Positions 54,741-64,000 of a stretch of DNA of 64,000 nt are shown piece after piece; within the stretch, counting starts at the first letter, position 1, and each line of letters begins with the position of its first letter. The notes beneath the pieces were generated by a model. That model saw only the letters and a list, made by a program, of their open reading frames with translations, made no database searches and was not told the origin of the DNA. The position numbers were made by a program, and so were the translations under genes. Source of the DNA: Trachythela sp. YZ-2020 (Eukaryota > Cnidaria > Anthozoa > Malacalcyonacea > Clavulariidae); assembly GCA_016169945.1 (NCBI GenBank), contig JADLSH010000162.1, positions 1,178,001-1,242,000 on the forward strand, written 5' to 3'.

Positions 54741-56806
54741 ACAAAACAGCGAGGACCAAGCACAGAGCCTTGTGGGACGCCGTAATTAATCGGTAACATT
54801 TGAGATTGGACACCATTACACACAACATATTGTTGCCTGTCAGTTAGATATGAGCAGATCCAATTAGCCTCGATTTCTCCAAACCCATATTTCGTTAATC
54901 TTTCCAGGAGAACATGATGATCTATAATATCGAACGCCTTCCGCAGATCGATAAAGGTAGCCACTGAATACTGTTTTTGATCCACAGCGAGTTTCAGGGA
55001 ATCTATGACTTGAATTAAAGCTGTCACCGTCGAGCTGTGTTTTTTGTACGCGTACTGACTGGGTTCGAAGAAAGTCTGGAATTCCTGGTCATGTTCATTC
55101 ATCTGGTTATTTACACACGATTCACATATCTTGGATAAGCAGGGTAAAATTGATATCGGTCTGTAATTATCTCGATTTGTAGCTGTATTCCCCTTGAAAA
55201 TAGATGAAATTTTGGCAATTTTCCAACTATTCGGAAAAACTCCGGTCTCCAAGGAACTATTGACTATACACGACAGACTTTGAGAAATACAGTTCGAGGA
55301 TATCTTAAGGATCTTCGCCGGGATGTTATCATGCCCAGTAGCTTTGTTGGGATTTAAATTAGCCAACATATTGGAGATTTCAACATCAGTTGTTGGACGG
55401 AAATGGAAATTGGTTGGCAAGGAACTCTCCAATGATGAGGGGAACTGGGATGGTGTATCATGATGGGAGTCAAGGTTGGAAATAGAAGACGTCGTTGTGG
55501 GAGATCTGGCAGAAAGGAGAGTTGTGGCGACCGATGTAAAATGTAAGTTCAGAGAATCACTAATATCTTTAGGGTCCACAATATCAACGCCGTCGACAAC
55601 GAGTTTATCAATTCTGGTCGTTCGATTCTTCGATGGAAGTACTTTTTTCATTAGTTTCCAAAAAGCTTTTGGATCACCGTGGTAGTCGTCTAATTTGCGT
55701 TGGAAAAAGTCAGATTTGGCTTTACGCAACCTACTTGTGACACAATTCCGAAGACGTTTGTAGATGCTAAAGTCCTCGACCGATTTAGTTTTCAAAGCCT
55801 TTTTTCGAGCTTGGTCTCTGGTACGCATCAAAACTAGTACACCACTGTCTATCCACGGATACGAGTTCTTCCTAATTCGCTTACGTCTCACGGGAAAGAA
55901 AATATCCATGACTGGCGTAAAAAGTTTCTCCCAAATAAATAACTTGTCGTTAGGGTCGTCAAACATGTTCATCGTATCCCATGATATATTACTTATAGCA
56001 ATTCGGAAGCCTTCGTGATTTGCATTTAAGTCAACTTTACGGGTGGATATTACGCGATGCTTACTATCTTTCTGACGGGCTGAAATCAAAGATCCGAAGA
56101 TAGGAAAGTGATCACTAAATCCAGACTTTAGAACACCAGTTGACCAGAAAAGTTGGGGAGATGATGTTATCAACAGATCGATAAGTGATTCGGAGTATGC
56201 GGTTGATCTTGTCGGTTCACGTATGAGTTGTGTTAGTTTGTGGACATTAAGGAACTCCTTAAGAGCTTTAGTTTGTGGAGCAGATTCGTCAAGGCAGTCA
56301 CAATTCAAGTCACCGATTATAATGATTTGTTTATCTGATCTTAGAGCTTCGCGCGTGACATCGTCAAGATAATCAATGAAAGGCTCGACAGGTTGCTTAG
56401 GAGCTCGATATGCACATATCAGTAGGCAGGGTAGATTCTTGCTTATTTTGAATTCGATGCAGAGTGTTTCAAAGTGTGGCTCCTCGAGTTGCAGTTTTCG
56501 CTCGTATTCTAACCCGTCTTTTATATATATAGCTACGCCACCGCCACGAGAGTTCCTGTCATGACGTTCGATACAATATCCGTTAATATCCACTTCCATA
56601 TTACTTATGCCGTTGTTGAGCCAGGTCTCCGTTGTAGCTATAAATAAAGGTTTCACCGATTCCAAAGCAGCTCGGAGTTCGTCCACTTTTGGTAATAAGC
56701 TCCTGCAGTTAAAATGCATCACCATTTCTGTATTACTATTTAAAAGACAGTCATTGGTATTAGGAATTATGGAAGGACCAGGGTTAGTTGCGATGTCACC
56801 GGCCAA
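54722..56806 (-). pseudogene. LINE endonuclease + N-terminal reverse transcriptase
   Basis: 694 codons. The APE endonuclease has MHFNCRSLLPKVDEL, ATTETWL, RGGGVAIY, IIGDLNCDC and SDHFPIFG. Then comes a Ser-rich linker and RT with NKATGHDNIPAKILK, YRPISILPCLSKICE, ATFIDLRKAFDIIDHH and YGVPQGSVLGP, after which the frame breaks and stops. The YADD box is in the other frame. One frameshift thus separates the two catalytic parts, so this copy is inactive unless the change is a sequencing error. Confidence 0.8.
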
Positions 56807-57364
56807 TAGAATACAAAGGAAAAGATGTAATTCATTAGTGAAATTGATTTGAATGGTAACTTAAGTAATGATTCTAATAAAATTGCAAATGCGTTTAATG
56901 ATTACTTCTCTAGCATTGGCCCGAAGCTTGCAGATAAAATAGATTTTAATGAAAGTAGTCGGTCCTACCTTGATTATTTATCTAGTCAAAATAATAGTGC
57001 TAAAAGTGGTGATGGCCTACACATAAGCACCTCATATATATATATATGACATGTAAATATAACAGACACGAAGAAAATCGCATCTTGTCAACAAGATGTG
57101 TTCGCAACAGGCTTGTAGCAAGCTTGTCAACAAGTTGTAACAATGTTGTCATTTTATCAAGTTGCTGCAAGGTTGTCACTCACAACTTGACACCAAGTTG
57201 TTCAATTGGAGGACGATAACAAGTCGAAAAAACTTGTAGAAAGTTTTCAATCTTGTACCAAGTATATTGCAGGTCTGTGACAAATTATCAACAAGCTTGG
57301 AGCAAGCAGTACATGCGAACACAAATTGATTTCAACTTGTTGGAACAAACTTGTAACAAGTCTT

Positions 57365-57640
57365 GTTGAGTGATCAACCTTGTAGCAAGTCTGTTGAGTC
57401 ATCAACCTTGTAGCAAGTCTGTTGAGTCATCAACCTTGTAGCAAGTCTGTTGAGTCATCAACCTTGTAGCAAGTCTGTGGGGGTAATCAACCTTGTAGCA
57501 AGTCTGTTGAGTCATCAACCTTGTAACAAATCTGTCGAGTTATCAACCTTGTAGCAAGTCTGTGGGGGTAATCAACCTTGTAGCAAGTCTGTTGAGTCAT
57601 CAACCTTGTAGCAAGTCTGTTGAGTTATCAACCGTATAGC
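57365..57640 (+). repeat. 28-bp minisatellite, about 10 units
   Basis: As at 31965, with two units carrying GTGGGGGTAATCAAC in place of TTGAGTCATCAAC. Confidence 0.85.
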
Positions 57641-58180
57641 AACTCTTGCAGAATTGTTGCAATTTGTCAACAAGCTGAGAACATGGAAGCTGTGTGATTA
57701 ACGCGTATAGTTTTAGCTAATTTATATACACACCAGATTTTTAACATATATATAACTTCAAAATTCTCAATGTTAAATAATAATTCTGGGAAAGTGAGCT
57801 TGTATTAACTCCTTTGATTTCGAAGTAGTTCCTAAGAGAACGGCCGCTTTCTGGTACACAATTCTCGGAACGCCTCATGCAATTTGCTACGACTGCTGTG
57901 TTTGCACGAATGCATGTCTTGTACACACGGTGTATCGTTGGGAATACGAATCGATTGAAATAACGGCCTGCTAATGGCAAAAAGAAGGCGATATTTTTGA
58001 ACTAGCAGGCGAAAGGATCTTTGAACTGCTAAGTCTTTCATACAGCGTACGGCGAAATTCTTTAAATTGCTTCACTTCATATTGGGTGAGTATTTTTGCC
58101 ACACTGTAGTTCTAATAAAGTAGTTTCTAATGATGTTTTATAGTGCTTTTTCCACACTTGCAGGTCTAGATAGAATAGAA

Positions 58181-58585
58181 CATAGACGCATTTTCATATT
58201 TATTACTAGGGGGGTGCCAGAAATTTTAGTGGGGTGAGCTGGTGAGGTAACACAAGGCCTCACCAAACGTTGTGCTGCAGGGTTCAGCCCCAAGTGAGGT
58301 CCAGGGTGGAGCCGCTGGTGGGAGGCTAGAAAGCAAAGCACTCCTGGAAATTGCCTAGTCAATGAATTTGGCAGGTCCTTTGAGAGAGTTAAATGACCCT
58401 GTAAACCCGAAATATGGTTCTATCAAATTACTGTGTTGTTTGAATCCGTGTGCAATTTATGACACGCTACTAAAGACCTTCAAAAGGTTTTTCAGAAGAT
58501 CAAAGGGTTAATTAACGTTTCGTTTGGGGGGGGGTGAAAACAAATATTTGAGGGGGTAGCGCACCCCCCAGAAAATCCGTCTATG
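58181..58585. mobile_element. hAT-like MITE, second copy (405 bp)
   Basis: Equivalent to 40715-41119 at the same site. The left flank GAATAGAA is kept; the right flank is altered (GAATATAT). It was shared before copies C and D separated. Confidence 0.75.
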
Positions 58586-59739
58586 GAATATATTGGAAAA
58601 AGGACCGTTGACGCGCGCGCTGACCAGGAACAGGATATATATTTTTAGGCCTTATTGATCGTTCAAGTAGCTGCATCAATCAATCGGAGTTGACTAGTGA
58701 GAGTTTGCAAAAGATTTTTCTCTCATGCCGCGGTCAAACAAGGATGGTCTTGTAAATGTAAAAAGCGTCAGGTCTCTTCAATTTCGAGGTGTTTAGGAAT
58801 CGGAGGAAGTCCTCCTTACGATTGTTTGAACTTACTTCTCAAACGAACGTGTATTTTGCGAGAAAACCGCCGTGAAAGTTCACTTAGTTTATGTAATTTC
58901 TTCCTCTGATTTCAAACCATCTTCCACGCTTATGATTCTCTTTGTTTTTGGTTCTTGAATTATTAATGAGTTTGAGAATTGATATTCAGATAGTGTTCAA
59001 TTGTTAATGTAATTTGAATCCTAAAATGATGGGTCGACGTATTTAGGATGAAACCCTGTGGCGAATTCTCTGAATATCATTAAATCTAGAAACGAAACGA
59101 GCTCGAGTCGTTGAGAAGTGTTGCTTCTTGGACTTGGTAAGTGAATGGTTTTCGCCTATAATGATATTACGATACCACATACATCGAAGTGTATATTGTA
59201 TATCATTGTATATTTGTAAGGAACTTGTAAATTTTAATTTCGTAGGCGAGAAGAGCTGTTGAATTCTGCAGTAAGTTTCGCTGAGATAAACTGCCTTTCA
59301 TTTCATATACTTGTGGTATTACCAAATAAAATCTATAATTTGTGATGTTATTTTGCGAAACTGGGTTTAAAATCTGTAATTTGTAATGTTATTTTGTTCG
59401 CAATAACGAAATTTAGCGACTAATGTAAAGATTATTGACAGTGGACACTCTAGTGGGATTCAATTTCATCGGTTATCACCATTGTTATCACTCATCATCC
59501 CATGTGGGTCGGCTGAATACTATTACTAACCGCTCTTTAAGTATGCTTGCTCATTTATACTTATATATTTATACATACATATGTTGAAAATGTACTATTT
59601 ATGTTCGTTTGGGTCCACTCATTCAAATCGATGTGCGGTAATTCAAATATAGACGTGTAGCTTAATTTAGCGAAGCGTTGGCGAGCAAATTTGTCACTAA
59701 CTAGACTTTTGTCTTCGTCGTCTTTTTTCTTCGGAGCTC

Positions 59740-60000
59740 CAAAAAGCTCCCTTTCACAATAAGCCCCTCTCCAATAATCCCCCTTTTCAATAAGCTTTTC
59801 TCCCCAATAACCCCCTCTCCAATAACCCCCTCTCCAATAACCCCCTCTCCAATAAGCCCCCCTCCTCAATAACCCCCTCTCCAATAAGCTCCCCTCTCCT
59901 ATATGCTCCTCTCCAAAAGCCCCTTTTCACAATATGCCCTGCTCTCCAAAAGCCCCCTGTCATAATATGCCCTCTTTCCAAAAGGCCCCTTTCACAAATT
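59740..60000 (-). repeat. CCCCCTCTCCAATAA array, copy 4 (short)
   Basis: About 12 units upstream of RING copy D. Confidence 0.85.
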
Positions 60001-60334
60001 TTATTGTTTTTATTTTACCCAACAGCAACAAATAATAAAAATACCTTGTTTGGTACATTCCAATATAAATCAGATAAAATAAGGAAGGATTATCAAAGAC
60101 ATCAAAGGATCGATGGTTTAAATATTTGATGGATTGTAAAAACGTTTCCAGATATTCTCATCTAGTCGGCCTGAAAAATGGCCGCCAGATATATTTTTGG
60201 CTTGTATATTTTTGGCCATGTTTTTTTGAGGGGGGTATATTTGTGTATATATTTTTCATCATTGTCTATATGAACACTCCGAGAGTTTACTCGAGAAGAG
60301 AGGTTTAATGTACTTAATATCTTTAACATTGCAG

Positions 60335-63037
60335 GTAATTAAGAATGGCAACAGCAGCAGTAATAGAGCCAGGATTTGATGAAAACCGTTTCGAAAGTCC
60401 TGTAAGCGAGAATTTCAAATGTAGTATTTGCTTGAACGTCCTCAAGGACCCAAAAAGTTGTCGAAATAATCAGCATTACTTCTGTTCTGTTTGCATTGGT
60501 CAACATCTTAAAAATTATCACACCTGCCCCGAGTGCATGGAAGAATTAACACCTGAAACCTTGGGGACACCTCCGAGAGTGTTGCTGAATTGCATTTCAG
60601 AGCTACGTATTAAATGTAATCACATCGAACGAGGGTGTGCTGATCGAGTTCAACTTGGTAGGCTTCAAAACCATCTTGATGAATGTGGCTTTGCGCCCGT
60701 TATATGTGGAAATGACGGCTGTGAGACGGTGATCAACAAACGAGATAAAATCCACCACGAAACCGAACTTTGTGAGTTCCGGAAAGTACAATGTCATAAT
60801 TGTGGAGAATTGAAAGAGGAAATGTTAAAATTAGGCGAGAAACAAGATATCTTGAGTAAAAGCACAGGAAAGATAGATCAAGTCACGACACGGCTACAGA
60901 ATATTGAGAAAAATGTTATGAGCAAAGTAAATGCTCTTGATATTGCACATCAACGCGAGAATGCAGTTGTCGTTAACGAAATTAGAGAGATCAAGAGTTT
61001 TATGAATGATGTGTTGCGAAAACTTGATGATATCAACACTGTTGTCTGCCAAATGCAAGCCGTCGAAAAGAAGTCACAAGAAAATCCAAGAGAAGGTCAG
61101 CAGGACTCCAGATCACAGCCAAGCATATCAGTTGAAAAGGTTGAACGTGATCCGGTTTTCCACCAACAAAACAACAACACAGCCTCAGATCCTTCCATAA
61201 ATAATGTAAGTTTAGTTTTGGTTTCCTCCTGTAGTAAAGATAGATTTTTCTGGACTTTTAGGGTAGAACAGTTTAGAACTGATAGAGCTATCCAGTATAA
61301 ATAAAGTTGTTTAGTTTAGGTTTCTTTCTGTAGTAACACTGGATCAATAAGGGACGACACTTACTGGACCTCTAGGGAGAACAGTTTAGAACTGATAGAG
61401 CTATCCAGCATAAATAAAGTTGTTTAGTTTAGGTTTCTTTCTGTAGTAACACTGGAACAATAAGAGATGATCCTTACTGGACCTCTAGGGAGAACAGTTT
61501 AGAACTGATAGAGCTATCCAGTATAAATATAGTTAGTTTAGTATAGGTTTCCACCTGTAGTAACACTGGATCAATAAGAGATGACCTTACTGGACCTCTA
61601 GGAAGAACAGTTTAGAACTGATAGAGCTATCCAGCATAAATAAAGTTGTTTAGTTTAGGTTTCTTTCTGTAGTAACACTGGAACAATAAGAGATGATCCT
61701 TACTGGACCTCTAGGGAGAACAGTTTAGAACTGATAGAGCTATCCAGTATAAATAAAGTTAGTTTAGTTTAGGTTTCCTCCTGTAGTAACACTGGATCAA
61801 TAAGAGATGACCTTACTGGACCTCTAGGAAGAACAGTTTAGAACTGATAGAACTATCCAGTATAAATAAAGTTAGTTTAGTGTAGGTTTCCTCCTGTAGT
61901 AACACTGGATCAATTAGAAATTACCCTTACTGGACCTTTAGGAAGAACAATTTAGAACTGATAGAGCTATCCAGTATAAATAAAGTTAGTTTAGTTTAGG
62001 TTTCCTCCTGTAGTAACGCTGGATCAATAAGAGATGATCCTTACTGGACCTCTAGGAAGAACAGTTTAGAACTGATAGAACTATCCAGTATAAATAAAGT
62101 TAGTTTAGTTTAGGTTTCCTCCTGTAGTAACACTGGATCAATTAGAAATTACCCTTACTGGACCTCTAGAGAGAACTGATATGGCTATCCAGTGTAAATA
62201 AAGTTGCTTGTCTATTTGTTTATAATAACTATATTTGCTCTTCAGGTTAAAACTCTACGTGAAGGTGCTACGCGGACTTCTCCAAGGTACTCAGACGAAT
62301 ACAAGAAACTACTGGAAGATTGTCTGGAATCTCGGGCTGTTTCTGCCAGTCTCAAAGACCAAGTACAAACATTGAAAACAGAAAACAAAGATCTCAAAGA
62401 GAAATTAGGTCGGTCAAGGCAAGAAATTCTTTTGAACCATACCAGAGAAGTCTACTCATCTTCTACAGATAGAGGCCTTGGGACGAGCCGTCAAGAACAC
62501 CCAACTACGTCGATCAATGGCTATCCAGATACAAACGAATCACCAGCTTTTGTTGGCCGACAACATTTGGATTGTCAGCACAGTCCAACCGATGCTCCAC
62601 GACGGCATTCCGATAACGACCGATATCTACAGAATACAACGCGAGATGCGACCTCTCTAGGCTCCTCCTTCCCATGTTCCGAGCCGAGATCTAGCCCCGG
62701 GAAAGGCACACCCATCGCCCCTGACAGCCCGACACGTTCCCAACCACAATCCGGAACAACCCGAAGCCATTTTGACAGTCAACACGAGAATTTCCGAAGC
62801 GCACATGAAGGGTCACGAGGTCGTTCCGAGTGTCGCCGAGACCGATCCGATGTGTATGGATCGGAACGTTTTCAAACAAGTCCTCGCATTGAAAGTCATC
62901 GGAGTCGGGAGTCGAGAAGTCGCCGACGTTTTACGACTGCTGACGATCTTTCGTCGTCGGAAATTTCCGACATCGATCACCGGCATTCGCTTTCAAAACG
63001 CAGTCATAGCTCAGATTCAATTAGGAATGGATTATAG
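60335..63037 (+). CDS. RING copy D: RING - coiled coil protein ending before CAP-Gly
   Basis: RING exon 60335-61205 (ATG 60345, acceptor CATTGCAG, donor AATAAT|GTAAGT) joins in phase 0 to coil exon 62246-63037, giving 550 aa. All eight RING ligands are kept (C26, C29, C39, H44, C47, C50, C61, C64). In the coil exon a segment reads SEPRSSPGKGTPIAPDSP, matching the linker before the CAP-Gly domain (SSPGKGSPFAPDSP), where other copies have the NTTRD..YPYDSHRP region. It ends with TAG where the others continue GLRDQ. No CAP-Gly exon is seen to 64000. It may be a shortened functional paralogue or a decaying copy. Confidence 0.65.
61206..62200 (+). repeat. 114-bp satellite array 14 (+), about 9 units
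   Basis: Fills the intron of RING copy D; the donor GTAAGTTTAG lies at the edge of the first unit. Some units have a distinct AAAGTTGTTTAGTTTAGG and TTTCTTTCTGTAG variant. Confidence 0.9.
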
Positions 63038-64000
63038 TCTAGGACCTGTATATGAGTTTGTATGCATTTCATTTAGGACAGATAATCTCAACTGTTTTAG
63101 GGCAAGTTGACCATGACGGTCAACATGGTAACGCTGCCCGAACCCCAATCCGGGACGAAACGTCCGAAACGGACCACACCCAAAAACGACGCTTTCGCCA
63201 TGGTGCTATCTACCAAACCATAAAAGCTTTGGCTATTCTGAGGTGCTTATATGGTTCAGAGATAGTGCTTTTAGGGGGGGTCATTGGTAAGTGTGAAATG
63301 CCTAGCACTGATATTTCACAAGAAAATGACTATACAATACTCATGGTCAAACGTCAATTTGTGGCTTACAACTTCAGGTAAACAGCAGTGGACCTACATT
63401 ACCTTTTTTCCTAAATCTTTTTGATAGAAACATAATTGGTACTTATTTAAGTATATTACCACTGTTTTGGTGTAAAATAGTAAATATTTTGTGACCGAAA
63501 TAATAATTTGAAATGTACCTACCTCCTGCAAATGGACGTATTTGGCCAAATTCGCCACTTTACTCCGCTGTTTATCACCGATACTCGTTGAAATCCTTCC
63601 AAATATGTAAGTCAGTTCAGACATAATGGTATCAAGCACATTTTAAACAAGTTTTAACTAGGTTTCAAGTAGATCCTAGCTGTTTAACCATCGACAAGGT
63701 AAAACCTCGACTTTGTCCAAATTCGGCGCCATTGTGTCATCCCGTGTCGGTTGTCAACAATTCGGCCTTGTTATTCTTCCATCCAAGCCATTTCGATTAC
63801 ACTAGTAACAAATTTAACCCTTTATTATGGGTATGAAGATAAAAATATGAATAAAAGATACGAAATGCAGCATTTTACCTCCCTGTAAAATGTTGCTTAC
63901 GAGTCTTTCAAAACATTCCGTACAAATCTCACGTGGGCAAAGTGACAGGACGTGACAGGGGGGGTGATGTTTTTCACGAAGATAGAAGAAGGCTGCGTGT
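63038..64000. other. No gene supported
   Basis: Contains a 109-codon open frame (63052-63381) with no recognisable domain and a G run near 63274. No satellite array or CAP-Gly exon is present. Confidence 0.45.

Larger units (their letters stand above)
53745..56845 (-). mobile_element. Nearly full-length LINE (-), CR1/L2-like
   Basis: Contains an endonuclease-RT gene in two overlapping frames (54722-56806 and 53832-54740). In frame upstream of 56806 is a hydrophobic leader ending in AGDIATNPGPS, a motif typical of CR1/L2-type ORF2 starts. It is probably 5'-truncated a few bases further on. The 3' UTR is short. It inserted into the plus-strand LINE. Confidence 0.8.
52441..57002 (+). mobile_element. 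Degraded LINE (+), interrupted by a second LINE (-)
   Basis: 52441-about 53735 encodes pieces of an APE-type endonuclease in shifting frames: FKLASLNITSLVKHIEELR, YLMGDLN with a following stop, STLIDHIFTN, VSISDHSLIY. About 56836-57002 encodes the linker before RT (KIANAFNDYFSSIGPKLADK). The two pieces are separated by the minus-strand LINE. The right end abuts the remnant of the last CAP-Gly exon (GTGGTGATGGCCTACACATA at 57007). Several stops and frameshifts make it inactive. Confidence 0.75.
57003..60334. other. Remnant of last CAP-Gly exon, intergenic region and leader of RING copy D
   Basis: Begins within the end of the last-exon homologue, then matches 24463-27215: a 28-bp minisatellite, a MITE, leader exon remnants (donor GACTTG|GTAAGTG near 59137; second leader exon shortened) and a short pyrimidine-rich array. 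No coding gene is seen. Confidence 0.5.

Overview
The window looks like nuclear DNA of an early-branching animal. A cnidarian is my best guess, on weak evidence: the RNF41-like RING/zinc-finger and kelch families, the many non-LTR retroelements and MITEs, and moderate AT content. Genes have clear spliceosomal introns (GT..AG, consistent phases), and there is no bacterial or organellar signature.

Layout. (1) 1-6121: a compact, virus-like block of short, tightly spaced, intronless genes. Four genes follow the same AT-rich upstream motif (TTAATGGTTTATGTTTAA ... TAATAAAGA), and hairpins lie at three gene ends, two with T runs. A 5'-truncated LINE (about 3.84-5.24 kb) breaks one gene. No capsid, polymerase, ATPase or integrase is visible, so the element is not classified. 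(2) 7.2-9.6 kb: the 3' part of a kelch-repeat gene with a duplicated phase-0 coiled-coil exon. (3) 12.0-24.5 kb: Gene 1, reconstructed here as 15 exons that keep one reading frame (4632 nt, 1543 aa). It encodes a NEMO/optineurin-like CCHC zinc finger, an AMPK-beta-like CBM48 fold, long Ser/Arg/Asp-rich repeats, coiled coils, and a CAP-Gly domain split over three exons. (4) 24.5-64 kb: four further tandem units. Each starts with an RNF41/NRDP1-like RING-zinc finger-coiled-coil exon that would splice in phase 0 onto the same coiled-coil/CAP-Gly module found at the 3' end of Gene 1. RING copy A (27.2-31.5 kb) is complete (710 aa). Copy B (34.8-39.7 kb) carries a +1 frameshift. Copy C (43.7-57 kb) is a hybrid: its coil exon is cut short, and a second, decayed copy of Gene 1 middle exons follows, broken by LINEs. 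Copy D (60.3-63.0 kb) ends in a stop before the CAP-Gly exons and no such exon is seen after it.

The most striking feature is an approximately 114-bp satellite with a nested inverted repeat. It almost fills many introns of Gene 1 and of the RING-CAP-Gly genes. It lies in + orientation upstream of the CC exon and - orientation downstream, so arrays can pair across that exon. Each unit also carries a 28-bp minisatellite, a pyrimidine-rich (CCCCCTCTCCAATAA)n array and variable ~200-bp intronic repeats. The duplications are recent enough for exons and introns to be nearly identical, and copy number of these repeats differs between units.

How the genes may work together (inference): Gene 1 pairs a probable ubiquitin-binding finger and an E-set fold with a microtubule/EB-type CAP-Gly module. 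The downstream genes pair a ubiquitin-ligase RING with the same module. The locus therefore looks like an exon-shuffling site producing ubiquitin-linked, cytoskeleton-directed adaptors.
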